Shown: one piece after another, positions 7,376 to 16,395 of the stretch | Numbering within the stretch: the first letter of the stretch is position 1 | Layout: every line of letters begins with the position of its first letter | From: an uncultured Nitrospira sp. | GTDB taxonomy: Bacteria; Nitrospirota; Nitrospiria; Nitrospirales; Nitrospiraceae | NCBI GenBank assembly: GCA_902500805.1 | Contig: CABVSA010000004.1 | Span: 1 to 64,000, forward strand | DNA length: 64,000 nt | Direction of reading: 5' to 3' | The notes under the pieces: generated by a model | The model's database searches: none | What the model was told of the DNA's origin: nothing | Seen by the model: only the letters and a program-made list of their open reading frames with translations | Translations under genes and position numbers: made by a program

Positions 7376-9012
7376 GGTCTCTCCTCTGTTCTTCCCCGAA
7401 TGAGGGATTCGGGGTGGCGTTCGAGAAATTCCGCTAGTTCGTGAAGTGATTGGGATGCCCGTCCCAGCTGACGCAACGCATCACGGGCATCCTGCTGAAG
7501 GGGCGAATCGGTCGCCAAAAGGCGTTCTGCGGCGAGCAGCGTGCGCCGCAACTCTTGCAATGCTTCCTCAGCCTTCGGCGCAACCTGTTTGTCCAGCTGC
7601 TGCGCCAACGCATCCGTGCTCCGCAGCATCGCCTGCAGGGAACCGAGGGTTCGGCGAACATCTACGATGAGTTCCTCCACCGGCAGCTTGTCCAACTTCT
7701 GCGCAAAGTGGGACAAGGTATGCTGTAGGCTCGCAAGACTACTCGGAGTCGTGGGCAGTTCCGGTGGAACTTTCCCCCAATTGACCGATGCTTTGGTTGC
7801 GTCATGAAAAAAGTCGAGCGCCACGAAAAGCTGTCCGGTGAGGAGGCTGCCCGTGGTGAGTTGTGCCCGTAGCCCACGAGCAACAAGCGCATCGAGCTCC
7901 TGCCTTGTGGGAGCCCCCGCGTGGGCCATCTTCATATCATCAGGTTGGACGTGTCGTGCCAATTGATCGGGGTAGAGTGCCAGTTCAACAGGAAAGCGAT
8001 AGGTCCCGGCCTTTTCGTCGTAGTCCATCTCGATGCCTACCACCTCACCGACCGGGAGCCCGTGCAGCTCAACCGGAGCCCCGAGCGCCAGCCCTCGCAA
8101 GGATTCCGTGAAATGTACCGTGAATCGGAGCGTCCCCTGGTCGGGTCGTTTCATCGCCATGTCTCGATCTGGGTACATCACGAAACTGGTGTTGTCAGCG
8201 GCCTGCGGCGCGACCGAGACATTCGGCGGGGTCTCAAAGGCTATGCCACCAACCAAGATCGAGAGCAGGGATTGTGTACGCATCCTCAGTCCGGCAGCGT
8301 CTACGGTCACGTCCACACCGCTTGCGTTCCAGAATCTCGTGTTGGTGGTCACGTATCGGTCATGGGGCGCGGCGACAAAGATTCGTGTCACCACAGCGGC
8401 TCCATCCGTATCCAACTCGGTGGACAACACCTTTCCTACGGGCACTCGATGAAAGTAGACGGGGGTGCCGGTGTCGAGTGACCCCTGGTCTGTCCCTCGA
8501 AGGACAAATTGACGGCCTGCGATATCTCCGGTGATGATCGGAGGGACCTCGAGCCCCTCAAAGTCCCGCTTCGACGCCAAAGATTTCCCCACATCCAGGC
8601 CGATGTACGATCCGGAGAAGAGCGTGCCGAGTTCCGTCACCTGTCCGCCCGTCACCCGCGTGCGGACGACCCAAAACCGTGTGTCTTCGACGAGATGTGC
8701 AGAGAAGTTGCTGACCATGTCAGCGGTCACGACGACGTGAGAGAGGTCCTCACTGATGCTAATCTGCCGCACTTCTCCCACGTCGACATTCTTGTACTTG
8801 ATTTTCGTCTTGCCGGGTTCCAGCCCCTCTGCGGCTCTGAAGGTGATGGTGATCGTGGGGCCATGTTCGAGCACAGCTTTGATCGCGATCCATCCGCCGA
8901 TCAGAGCGGAGACAATCGGCACCAACCACACAAGGTGAAGCGACCACCGCCCTTTCGGTGCAGCCACTGCATTTGCAACTTCAAATGGCTCGTCTGTGTG
9001 ATTATCATGCAT
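7372..9012 (-). CDS. pqiB: Intermembrane transport protein PqiB (three MCE domains)
   Basis: 546 residues: an inner-membrane anchor at about 24-45 (W-L-V-P-I-V-S-A-L-I-G-G-W), then three MCE/MlaD repeats starting near residues 52, 170 and 290, each with a G-x-x-x-x-x-V-x-Y-x/G-V-x-V-G-x-V pattern. A helical, coiled-coil C-terminus (about 430-535) follows. PqiB family proteins assemble into hexameric tunnels crossing the periplasm for lipid transport. It overlaps the second pqiA by eight bases and pqiC by four, which indicates translation coupling. The length matches E. coli PqiB. Confidence 0.92.
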   Translation of the reverse strand: MHDNHTDEPFEVANAVAAPKGRWSLHLVWLVPIVSALIGGWIAIKAVLEHGPTITITFRAAEGLEPGKTKIKYKNVDVGEVRQISISEDLSHVVVTADMVSNFSAHLVEDTRFWVVRTRVTGGQVTELGTLFSGSYIGLDVGKSLASKRDFEGLEVPPIITGDIAGRQFVLRGTDQGSLDTGTPVYFHRVPVGKVLSTELDTDGAAVVTRIFVAAPHDRYVTTNTRFWNASGVDVTVDAAGLRMRTQSLLSILVGGIAFETPPNVSVAPQAADNTSFVMYPDRDMAMKRPDQGTLRFTVHFTESLRGLALGAPVELHGLPVGEVVGIEMDYDEKAGTYRFPVELALYPDQLARHVQPDDMKMAHAGAPTRQELDALVARGLRAQLTTGSLLTGQLFVALDFFHDATKASVNWGKVPPELPTTPSSLASLQHTLSHFAQKLDKLPVEELIVDVRRTLGSLQAMLRSTDALAQQLDKQVAPKAEEALQELRRTLLAAERLLATDSPLQQDARDALRQLGRASQSLHELAEFLERHPESLIRGRTEERP

Positions 9013-9643
9013 GGGTGTGAGACTCCTTGTGAGCCGGATCCCAGATCAGCCGCGGATCAAAAGCCATAGCGGACAACATGCTGAGTATCACCACGGCCCC
9101 AAAGTAGAGGGCCCCACTGCGAGGCGTCACCGTGGCGAGCGGGCGAAATTGCACCAGCGCCGCCAGAATCGCGACAACATAGACATCAAGCATGGACCAG
9201 CGTCCGACCAGCTCGACGAGTCGATACAGTTTCGCCCGCTCGAGCGGCCGCCAGGCAGATTGGTAATGGGCGGTAATCAGGAGAAGGGTCATTGCCAGGA
9301 GTTTCAGCACGGGTACGACGACACTGGCGATGAACACGATGAGGGCCAGCCCCCACGATCCAGCATGCCATAAGTATGCGACTCCGCTCACAATCGTGTT
9401 CTCCTCACGGCCGAACACGGAATGAGTTTCCATGATTGGGAGCACGTTGGCAGGGATATAGAGAATATAGGCGGCGATCAGATAGGCGGCGGCACGTTCG
9501 ATGCTATTCGTCTTACGGAAACGGAGAGAACTACCGCACCGACCACACGATGACGCGCCTTCACGAGCAGGTCGCGAAAGAAGACCGCAGGTATGGCAGG
9601 CGTAGAGTCCGAGTGCATGCGCCGTGCGTGGGGAGGGTCTCAT
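9005..9643 (-). CDS. pqiA: PqiA-type membrane protein, second copy
   Basis: 212 residues from the ATG at 9643, which overlaps the previous gene's stop as ATGA; a longer in-frame reading upstream is unlikely. The N-terminus has two zinc-ribbon-like pairs, C-H-T-C-G and C-G-R-C-G, followed by four membrane segments with the PqiA pattern (Y-I-P-A-N-V-L-P-I-M). E. coli PqiA is one protein of two such halves, so this gene and the one upstream probably represent the two halves as separate polypeptides. It is expected to be an inner-membrane partner of PqiB. Confidence 0.88.
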   Translation of the reverse strand: MRPSPRTAHALGLYACHTCGLLSRPAREGASSCGRCGSSLRFRKTNSIERAAAYLIAAYILYIPANVLPIMETHSVFGREENTIVSGVAYLWHAGSWGLALIVFIASVVVPVLKLLAMTLLLITAHYQSAWRPLERAKLYRLVELVGRWSMLDVYVVAILAALVQFRPLATVTPRSGALYFGAVVILSMLSAMAFDPRLIWDPAHKESHTHA

Positions 9644-10278
9644 TGGGGAGCCACCTGTTCCCAGAGATGCCGAAGATTGAACGACCGACTCGCAGCAATC
9701 AGCAAGAGCATCATGCCCCCCAATGACCACAGAGCAATCCCGGTTACGATATCAGCCATGTGCGCCAACTTGACGAGCGCCACGAGCACTCCCATGAAAA
9801 ATATTTCGGTCATGCCCCACGGGCGCACCAGTGTCAGCAGGCGTAGCAACTTGGGCATCCACGCAGACGCACGTCGTACTCGCAATAAGAGCAGCACCGA
9901 GATCATGACCGCCAACTCAAGGGCCGGCAGCAGAATGGTCGTGGCTGCGATGAGAACCGCGAAGACATGCAGGCCATCCTTCCAGAGTTGTTGCACTGTT
10001 CTGGATAGACTCGAAGAGGTCACATTCCCTTGTATCTCCAGCTCCAAGATCGGAAATGTGAGGCCGATGAGAAACAGCACCGCCGCGCCGAGTGAGAAGG
10101 CAAGTGCCCGATCGAGACTGCCTGGTGTGTATCGATAGAGGGGAGCGTCGCATCCTCCACAGACCGCCCACCCGCCCGCGGGAAGCGCGATCGGCCTTTG
10201 AAGGAGGTCGCACTCGTTGCAGGCGATCAGGCCAGTCGTCGACTGACTGTCTGTGGGGCTCAACACTGGCATCCTCAT
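9640..10278 (-). CDS. pqiA: PqiA-type membrane protein, first copy
   Basis: 212 residues, the first gene of the pqi operon. It starts with a zinc-ribbon-like region (C-N-E-C-D and C-G-G-C-D) and continues with four hydrophobic segments, including L-T-F-P-I-L-E-L-E-I-Q-G, the counterpart of the PqiA N-L-L-P-I segment. Its order before the second pqiA mirrors the two-domain layout of E. coli PqiA. All four genes overlap, so the stoichiometry is probably set by coupled translation. No palindrome like those of the redox island is seen in the short upstream gap to 10421. Confidence 0.85.
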   Translation of the reverse strand: MRMPVLSPTDSQSTTGLIACNECDLLQRPIALPAGGWAVCGGCDAPLYRYTPGSLDRALAFSLGAAVLFLIGLTFPILELEIQGNVTSSSLSRTVQQLWKDGLHVFAVLIAATTILLPALELAVMISVLLLLRVRRASAWMPKLLRLLTLVRPWGMTEIFFMGVLVALVKLAHMADIVTGIALWSLGGMMLLLIAASRSFNLRHLWEQVAPQ

Positions 10279-10421
10279 CCCTATCCAATGTGTCCTAACC
10301 AGCTAGTAGGGGCGTACAGATCTTGGCCAACATAGAGAGCGATGTAAGGCATGCTCGCCTATCGCAGATATCTAAAAAAACCCTTACGCTACGACCCAAT
10401 TCAGAGGGGAACAGAGGTTCG

Positions 10422-11537
10422 TCACTCCGGGAAAACGCGGGGAGGAACCGTCTGTTGCCATCCCTCACCAGAGAGATTATTGAGAAAGGCTTCCAAGTCC
10501 GCTCGTTCGTCGTCACTCAGAAACAGAGGTCGCATAATGGGATCTTGATGCGGGTTGTTCACGCCTCCGTGGTTGTAGAAATTCACCACTTCTCTGAGTG
10601 TCTTAAACCGACCATCGTGCATATAGGGAGCGGTCCGCGCGATCTCTCGCAATGTCGGCGTCTTGAACGCGCCGATATCTTCCGGTCGCCGGGTAACGGC
10701 ATAACGGCCGAGATCGATGTGAGGAGTCTCCCACCCCACGCCAAGATTGTGGTATTGCTCATCGGTATAGTTAGGGCCGGCATGACATCGCACGCAGCCG
10801 CCCTTACCTCGAAACACGAGGAATCCGCGTTGTGCGGCGGCAGAGAGCGCGGCCGTATCTCCCCGATAGTCAAAGCGGTCTACCGGGCTGTTGCCGGAGA
10901 GAATAGTCCATTGAAAATGGGTCAAGGCGGTCGCAATGCTCTCTTCGGTCACATCCGTGCCGAATGTTTCTCGAAACAGGTGTCGATAGCCGGGGATGGC
11001 CTTGATCATCGAGAGGAGGTCATGCTGAGAGAGACCGTGTTCAACAGGATTGCGAAAGGGTTCAAGGGTCTGTTCTGTAAGTGTGCGAGCGCGTCCGTCC
11101 CAAAAAAAGGACCGCCCGTACAGTCGATTGATAACAGTGGGGGCATTCCGATGCCCGCGTTGGCCATTGATACCGCTTGAAACAGCTTTCCCGTCGGTAA
11201 ACGCCCGAGAAGGCAGGTGGCACGAACTACAGGCGATCGTGCCATCTCCAGAGAGCCGCTTGTCGAAAAACAGAAGTCGACCGAGCTCAATGGACTGTTT
11301 GGTGGGACGACTCTCACATGGGAGAGAGTCATTCGGGTCACCTAATCCAAGGTGGTGAGAGATTTCTACGTCTGCTGCACGAAGAGAATCCGTCGCCATC
11401 GCGTCCGCGCTGAGAACGAACAATCCACAACCAATGAAAATCCTCGCGAGGGTAAGCGTGAAGGATAAAGCCTGCCAGGAAGGACTTGGCACGAGCCGTC
11501 GGATGTCGATAAGCCTCGATAATGTGCTGCACGCCAT
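10422..11537 (-). CDS. Di-haem cytochrome c peroxidase (MauG/CcpA family)
   Basis: 371 residues. A hydrophobic export signal lies at about 22-47 and two haem c sites follow: C-S-S-C-H at 103-107 and C-V-R-C-H at 248-252. Family features include F-F-D-K-R-L-S-G-D-G, R-N-A-P-T-V-I-N and the late F-K-T-P-T-L-R-E-I-A-R-T-A-P-Y-M-H-D-G. Such enzymes reduce hydrogen peroxide in the periplasm with electrons from small cytochromes or quinol-linked donors. It is encoded just upstream of the cytochrome P460 region on the same strand as the neighbouring lipoprotein. Distinguishing a true peroxidase from MauG-like oxidases is not possible by eye. Confidence 0.9.
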   Translation of the reverse strand: MACSTLSRLIDIRRLVPSPSWQALSFTLTLARIFIGCGLFVLSADAMATDSLRAADVEISHHLGLGDPNDSLPCESRPTKQSIELGRLLFFDKRLSGDGTIACSSCHLPSRAFTDGKAVSSGINGQRGHRNAPTVINRLYGRSFFWDGRARTLTEQTLEPFRNPVEHGLSQHDLLSMIKAIPGYRHLFRETFGTDVTEESIATALTHFQWTILSGNSPVDRFDYRGDTAALSAAAQRGFLVFRGKGGCVRCHAGPNYTDEQYHNLGVGWETPHIDLGRYAVTRRPEDIGAFKTPTLREIARTAPYMHDGRFKTLREVVNFYNHGGVNNPHQDPIMRPLFLSDDERADLEAFLNNLSGEGWQQTVPPRVFPE

Positions 11538-11587
11538 TGTTCAACCAGGGCGAGGAGAACTCATTACTCGTAATCTCAGCAGATCCA

Positions 11588-12799
11588 TCATTTCTGAATG
11601 GTAATCGCTGGTGTCGGATATTTACCTAAATCTGTCACGGCCATCTGAAAGAGGTGCGATAACACGGCAAACGCTTCTTGGTTCCAATTGGACGCCGCTT
11701 CTTGTCCAGCTAAGTACTTTCTTAACGAGTACCACCGGCCTTCAAACTGAACGGCAAACTCGATCCCTTCCGGTTTCGTGGCCGACTCGACGACTTCCAA
11801 CGTGTGCACCGGATTGCGCACTGGCGTCCGGGTTCTTGGATCCGGCGCAACGGCGAATTCGCGATCCTCCTCGAAGTTGCGGCCTACAAATCCAATGATG
11901 TTATTGATGCTTCTCAGGATTAATGTGCCATGAAGCGGATAATCGCCTCCGGGGTAACCAGGTCGAATATCAACCAATACTTGGCTCTCCGGATACTGGA
12001 TGGCCTCCAGGTGCAGTTGTCGCCGTTCTTCGTTGGACAGGCGCTTGGAGTCGTAGTTGGAAATCAAGAGCCGACCGACTGTCGGGCGCCACACGGTATG
12101 AGTGCCGGTCTTGGCATCGGCCTCCCAGCGATATCCCTTCTCTGTCGCTTCGACGACCTCACGTGGATCTGGGGGACGGACGTACAAGGTCTGGGTGTCG
12201 TTGAACAGCAGCGGTTCGATATAGAGAGACCGGCTTTTTTCGAGACTAGCCAGGTGCAAGAGCCGACGACGAAATTCAATGAATCCATCTCCCTCAGAAG
12301 GGCGGTTAATTAAGAAGTGCCGACCATCACTTTCTTCGATAGAAAATCCTCTGGCCATCAAACGGAACAACATGTTGAGCTCATAGCCTTGGTGCACCAA
12401 AGATCTCAATGTATTTTCACCGAGGGGATGAAGGATTCGTTTTGTAAATTCCTCACCCGTGATGGGGATAATAGTGATGGTCGGGTTTTCCGCGACGCTC
12501 ACACCGTATTCGAGGCCAACCGGGTATTCCGTTGGATCTACGGCATGCCCAATCCCTCCACGGATTCCCGCATCCGTTCGAAAATCGAATGTCGCCGCGA
12601 CGCTTGACACTGCCGTGAAATGCACGGGTCGATGGTATCGTGCGCGTGCGATGTTGAGCAGCAACAGATCTGCTTCGACGTAACTGACAGTCCGGTCGTA
12701 CTCCAGCACGGCGCGATGGGTTGCGAGAGGAGAAAGGCACCCACTTACGCCAAGAGAAAAAACAAACAATAGTGACGTGACCTTGAGCGACGATCTCAT
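11588..12799 (-). CDS. Large lipoprotein of unknown function
   Basis: 403 residues, starting M-R-S-S-L-K-V-T-S-L-L with a hydrophobic core and lipobox V-S-G-C. The mature protein should therefore be anchored in the envelope. It contains no haem motif or recognisable enzyme motif; the sequence Y-V-E-A-D-L-L-L-L-N-I-A-R-A-R-Y near residues 40-55 and a later stretch of alternating strands suggest a mixed fold. It lies 50 bases upstream of the cytochrome peroxidase and 83 bases downstream of the first P460 gene on the same strand. The three may be cotranscribed. I do not recognise the family. Confidence 0.7.
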   Translation of the reverse strand: MRSSLKVTSLLFVFSLGVSGCLSPLATHRAVLEYDRTVSYVEADLLLLNIARARYHRPVHFTAVSSVAATFDFRTDAGIRGGIGHAVDPTEYPVGLEYGVSVAENPTITIIPITGEEFTKRILHPLGENTLRSLVHQGYELNMLFRLMARGFSIEESDGRHFLINRPSEGDGFIEFRRRLLHLASLEKSRSLYIEPLLFNDTQTLYVRPPDPREVVEATEKGYRWEADAKTGTHTVWRPTVGRLLISNYDSKRLSNEERRQLHLEAIQYPESQVLVDIRPGYPGGDYPLHGTLILRSINNIIGFVGRNFEEDREFAVAPDPRTRTPVRNPVHTLEVVESATKPEGIEFAVQFEGRWYSLRKYLAGQEAASNWNQEAFAVLSHLFQMAVTDLGKYPTPAITIQK

Positions 12800-12882
12800 G
12801 TGCGCGCGTTATAAAGCGAACGAATTGGTCGAACAGGGCAGGCGATGACCACACGTCAACGCCTGCCGAGTCCAACGGACGG

Positions 12883-13521
12883 CTACTTTTTCATGGGATT
12901 CGCCGCGCGCAGCACCGGGTAATACTGCGAGAAGACGAAATCTATCGCATTCGTTTCATGACACTTGTTGCACTCATCGATCTTGTTGGGCTTTGACACG
13001 TCTTTGAGCGGGTACGAGTGGCCAAAGCTGAAGAAACCCCAGTTGCCCGGGTCCTTCGGGAAGAGCTTGGAATCCCTAACTGAAACTTCAAGCCCGATAA
13101 ACTCCCCTTGGAAATACCCTGAACCGCTGGCCGCTTCTTTTGTGCCGACACTGACCAATTCCTTCACGATCGCTGTGCCGTCTCGATATTTACCGTTCTT
13201 TTCATAGTAGGCAAAACTCTCCGGATCCATATAGACGTTATGAAACTCAGGGAAATTCGCCTTTCCATCGTTCATATCGTTCGGAGTGAGGGGAGTTCCA
13301 ATGTACACCCAATGCCGGAAGGCAGAAAATGGCGGCCTTTTCATTTTGCCCTCAGGGGTGTATTCAATCGCCCCGACTATTGTAGATGGGGGAGAGCCGG
13401 GCGGAGGAGAGCCAGCCGTTGCAGGACTAGGGCTGCCGACGGTCGACCAGGCCATTGCGCCAAGCGCGATGGTTGCTGCTAAGACGATACGTACTGTGCG
13501 ACTGCCACTTGTTAAATACAT
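12883..13521 (-). CDS. Cytochrome P460 (first of three)
   Basis: 212 residues with an export signal ending near residue 36, the P460 core (W-V-Y-I-G-T-P-L-T-P-N-D-M-N-D-G-K, then F-P-E-F-H-N-V-Y), the G-T-A-I-V-K-E-L segment and a single C-terminal haem site C-N-K-C-H. Cytochromes P460 carry a haem cross-linked to a lysine and oxidise hydroxylamine or nitric oxide in the periplasm. The sequence is close to the classical nitrifier type. It is transcribed away from a crp-like gene, and an exact GTCATCTAGATGAC palindrome lies 70 bases before its start, so the two probably share control. Which lysine is cross-linked cannot be shown without an alignment. Confidence 0.9.
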   Translation of the reverse strand: MYLTSGSRTVRIVLAATIALGAMAWSTVGSPSPATAGSPPPGSPPSTIVGAIEYTPEGKMKRPPFSAFRHWVYIGTPLTPNDMNDGKANFPEFHNVYMDPESFAYYEKNGKYRDGTAIVKELVSVGTKEAASGSGYFQGEFIGLEVSVRDSKLFPKDPGNWGFFSFGHSYPLKDVSKPNKIDECNKCHETNAIDFVFSQYYPVLRAANPMKK

Positions 13522-13590
13522 ACAGACCTCCTTAAGATTAGGGTGCCAATATCACGTGCCCATAGATGACACATTCGTCGGACGAAGAAC

Positions 13591-13606
13591 CGTCATCTAG
13601 ATGACA
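13591..13606. promoter_or_regulatory. Candidate Crp-like operator, copy 1
   Basis: CGTCATCTAGATGACA, with a perfect 14-bp palindrome at 13592-13605. It lies between the divergent P460 (start 13521) and crp-like gene (start 13658). Nearly identical palindromes occur at 20595, 22574 and 24385, all in the redox island. The TGTC-N8-GACA architecture is typical of sites bound by dimeric Crp/Fnr proteins. The binding protein is inferred from proximity. Confidence 0.7.
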
Positions 13607-13657
13607 AAATGAAATAAAACCGTACAAAAACCTGGTACGAGAGCGAACGCGCTTCAC

Positions 13658-14398
13658 ATGAAGATTCCAGCATCACTCGCAACGGATTTTGTAATGGTTG
13701 CGGCACATCTCAAAACTGCTCGGCGGAATGTGTTCAACGACAAAGCCCTGATCTATGGCTCATTCGAGCCGGAGAAAGTGTATGTCGTTGAGCAAGGGTA
13801 TGTGCGTCTAGGAGCGACCCAAACAGATGGTCGCCTGACTACTCGGGCATTGCTGGGAAAAGCTTCGATCTTTGGAGACCTTCCGTTCTGTCCTGCCACG
13901 TCCGAGCAAAACGGAGTTGCTGTTGCGAGCGGAGAAACCTACGTGCTCGAACTGAAACGTCACGCTTTAGAGGCAGCTGTGCAACAGGATGAGGCTTTGC
14001 GCCAGCTACTGCTGGAAATTTACGGGCTTCAGTTTCGGTTTCTTGATCGTCGACTGCAGTGGCAGTTTGTCATGCCGCTAGAGAGGCGCATTGCAACAGT
14101 GCTGTTGGACTTGATGTGTTTTGGAGGGAAGCCGTGCCCACACCACCCCGGGTACGTTCTCGATATCCGGCTGACGCATCAAGAGCTCTCAGAGCTCGTC
14201 CTGGCGGCCCGATCAAACGTGACTCCTATTCTGAACACCTTCCGTGCTCAGAACGTCATTTCCTACTCACGGGCCTATATCTGTGTTCGGACGCTCGATG
14301 CGCTGGCAAAGATCGTCGGAGACGTTGCCATACGAAATAGCGCCAGCTTGGGATCGCGTCCAGCACACTACCCACCCATATATACCAGAATACCCTAG
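13658..14398 (+). CDS. Crp/Fnr-type transcription regulator, paralogue 1
   Basis: 246 residues: an N-terminal cyclic-nucleotide-binding-like barrel (about 30-110, with I-F-G-D-L-P-F), a dimer helix (about 112-150) and a C-terminal winged helix whose helix-turn-helix is L-T-H-Q-E-L-S-E-L-V-x-x-x-R-S-N-V at about 172-188. It aligns without gaps through residue 220 with the two paralogues at 22765 and 23688. The loop before the DNA-binding domain is K-P-C-P-H-H-P-G-Y; Cys160 and His162 are conserved in all three. The usual cAMP-contact residues are not evident, so the signal is probably not cAMP. A palindromic operator candidate lies 52 bases before the ATG, suggesting autoregulation. Confidence 0.85.
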   Translation: MKIPASLATDFVMVAAHLKTARRNVFNDKALIYGSFEPEKVYVVEQGYVRLGATQTDGRLTTRALLGKASIFGDLPFCPATSEQNGVAVASGETYVLELKRHALEAAVQQDEALRQLLLEIYGLQFRFLDRRLQWQFVMPLERRIATVLLDLMCFGGKPCPHHPGYVLDIRLTHQELSELVLAARSNVTPILNTFRAQNVISYSRAYICVRTLDALAKIVGDVAIRNSASLGSRPAHYPPIYTRIP

Positions 14399-14619
14399 CC
14401 CATCCCGCAGCACGCCCATCTCACGGTACCATAGGGCCTGTGCCGGGGTACGATCGTGAGACCGCCGAAGGATCGCCGAGACCTCCGCCGGCCACCCGAC
14501 TCGGCAGTGGCCCAGTGCTCAGGTGTGCCGGGCAGACCATCATTAAGGAAGAAGTTCGAGCAGGTTTGTCCGCTTGTACCCGATCGGACGCCGTGCTAGC
14601 TGACTCAAATGGAGGCCTT

Positions 14620-15210
14620 CTATTTCACCGACGTCGAGTTGGCCGGCGGAGCCACCCTGTCGAGGGCTTCGCGGTGAGTCTCCTTGACATGCGGATGGCC
14701 CGCCGCTGCTTCGTGGGTGAGCAAATACTGTTTTTGCTCAATCCCCCCGCCGTAGCCCGTGAGTTGTCCCTGCTCGCCGATGACCCGATGGCAAGGAATA
14801 ATGATGGATAGGGGATTGCGTCGTGAGGCTCCCCCGGCCGCTCGGGCTCCCTTCGGGCTGCCGACGTGGGTCGCCAATGCGGCATAGGCGATGGTCTCGC
14901 CGATGGGGAGGCGGCGCAATGCCTGCCACACCCGTACCTCAAACGGCGTCCCTCGCAGATCCAGCGTGAGTTCAGTCAGCTCGTCGAACCGGCCGTTGAA
15001 ATAGGACCGTAGCCATCGGGCGGCTGCCCTGATCGATGGATGACTTCTCTGTTCAATTCGATGGCCGTGATACCACCTGGCGAGTCGTGCCTGCAACAGA
15101 TGTTGCCGATCCGGCGTCACGAACTCCAGCGCACAGAGCCCTTGTGCGGACGCAACGGCTTGCATGGGCCCGATAGGGGTGTCAATGGTCTCCGTGCTCA
15201 GATACTCCAT
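14620..15210 (-). CDS. ogt: Methylated-DNA--protein-cysteine methyltransferase
   Basis: 196 residues from the ATG at 15210 (M-E-Y-L-S-T-E-T-I-D-T-P-I-G). It carries the active site I-I-I-P-C-H-R-V with Cys140, and the helix-turn-helix region G-T-P-F-E-V-R-V-W-Q-A-L preceding it. The enzyme removes O6-methyl groups from guanine onto its own cysteine. The conserved R-A-V-G-x-A-N-x-x-N-P arginine-finger block reads R-A-A-G-G-A-S-R-R-N-P, a mild deviation. It overlaps the end of alkA by 29 bases, so direct reversal and base excision of alkylation damage are coexpressed. There is no separate Ada N-terminal sensor domain here. Confidence 0.9.
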   Translation of the reverse strand: MEYLSTETIDTPIGPMQAVASAQGLCALEFVTPDRQHLLQARLARWYHGHRIEQRSHPSIRAAARWLRSYFNGRFDELTELTLDLRGTPFEVRVWQALRRLPIGETIAYAALATHVGSPKGARAAGGASRRNPLSIIIPCHRVIGEQGQLTGYGGGIEQKQYLLTHEAAAGHPHVKETHREALDRVAPPANSTSVK

Positions 15211-16177
15211 GATGGTGACTCCTTGGTCTGTCGGGTCGGTCGTGCGCATGGGGCGACGGGGACGCCCACAGCCCTATCGTCGCGTAGGCTCGCCAGGGTC
15301 GCCAGGCTTCGGCCATGGCGAGGATCTTCTGCGGCCGGTGCTCCCCTAATGCGCGCTTTACCCCCAAGTCGGTGTGCGGAAAGGCGTCCGGCCAGGATAG
15401 GGCGCGCATGGCGATGTACTGAGCAGTCCATTCACCGATTCCCGGCAGGTCTTTCAGTTGCGCGATGGTCTGGGAGATATGGGCCTTCGGGGTTAGAATA
15501 AGTGTGTTGGTGGCGACGGCCTGTGCAAGGGCCATGATAGAGGTGGCCCTCTTTGTCGTAATACCAAGGGTTGTCAAGTCACCACGGGCGCATTCAGCCA
15601 GTGTCTTGGCATTCGGGAACGTCTTGGTCACCATTGCGTTGGGCGTGATTACGGTACCTCCAAATCGCCGGGCGATGCGCCCGAGGAGGGTCCTTGCAGC
15701 TTTGATGGACACTTGCTGCCCCACAATTGCCCGCACCCCCAACTCAAACCCATCGACGGCACCAGGCACCCGCAACCCGGCAATGGGCAGCAATGCCTGT
15801 ACCGCCGGAGCAACTTCCTGAGGATTGTAAAACACATCGAACAATCGCCCCACGCGTTCGAGGACCAGTGGAATTGCACGAGATAAAGACGAGGATACTG
15901 TGACGCTCAAGGCCGGTTTATGGAGACTCAGAGACACGTGGACCCATCCGACGTACGCCTTCCCCATCGATTCAAGCGCGAGACTGCGGAGGTAGTGTCT
16001 CTTGTCGACGTGCTCGACGCCTGCAATGAGTCGGTCTGCGAGAAACGCAAGCAGTGCATCCCAGGCATATGGGGGATGAAATCCGAGATCGCACTGTACC
16101 GCGTCGTCACAACGGGAGAGCGGTTTCTGAGTGTCAAAAAGTTTCAGATGGGGATCTGCTTCTTTGGAAATGGACAA
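15182..16177 (-). CDS. alkA: DNA-3-methyladenine glycosylase II
   Basis: 331 residues. An AlkA N-terminal beta domain at about 25-115 is followed by the glycosylase core with V-G-Q-Q-V-S-I-K-A-A, the helix-hairpin-helix L-K-D-L-P-G-I-G-E-W-T-A (241-252) and catalytic Asp270 in F-P-H-T-D-L-G-V. The enzyme removes 3-methyladenine and other alkylated bases. The last 30 residues, after W-R-A-Y-A-T-I-G-L-W-A-S, go beyond the usual family end and overlap ogt. They are His/Arg rich and may reflect a lost stop codon. The N-terminus lacks the Ada regulatory domain found in some relatives. Confidence 0.88.
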   Translation of the reverse strand: MSISKEADPHLKLFDTQKPLSRCDDAVQCDLGFHPPYAWDALLAFLADRLIAGVEHVDKRHYLRSLALESMGKAYVGWVHVSLSLHKPALSVTVSSSLSRAIPLVLERVGRLFDVFYNPQEVAPAVQALLPIAGLRVPGAVDGFELGVRAIVGQQVSIKAARTLLGRIARRFGGTVITPNAMVTKTFPNAKTLAECARGDLTTLGITTKRATSIMALAQAVATNTLILTPKAHISQTIAQLKDLPGIGEWTAQYIAMRALSWPDAFPHTDLGVKRALGEHRPQKILAMAEAWRPWRAYATIGLWASPSPHAHDRPDRPRSHHHGVSEHGDH

Positions 16178-16395
16178 AGCGATTCCTATTATCCCAGCTA
16201 AAAGCGTGTTCGTGCCATTGTTCCTACAGGGTCACGTCGGAAGGTGAGCGTGGAGATTCCCCACCTCCTCGACAGTGGTTGATGAAGTCAGCGGTGTTGG
16301 GAACAATGACATGGCGCACATTCAACATAGACATGTTGCGGTGCCCTACTTACTCAACGGACATCTTTCAACCAATACTGGACTGTTCTCAGCCT

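Noticed and set aside
16210-16310. CATTGTTCC/GGAACAATG inverted repeats as insertion-sequence ends
   Set aside because: There is no transposase between or near them and no target duplication was seen.
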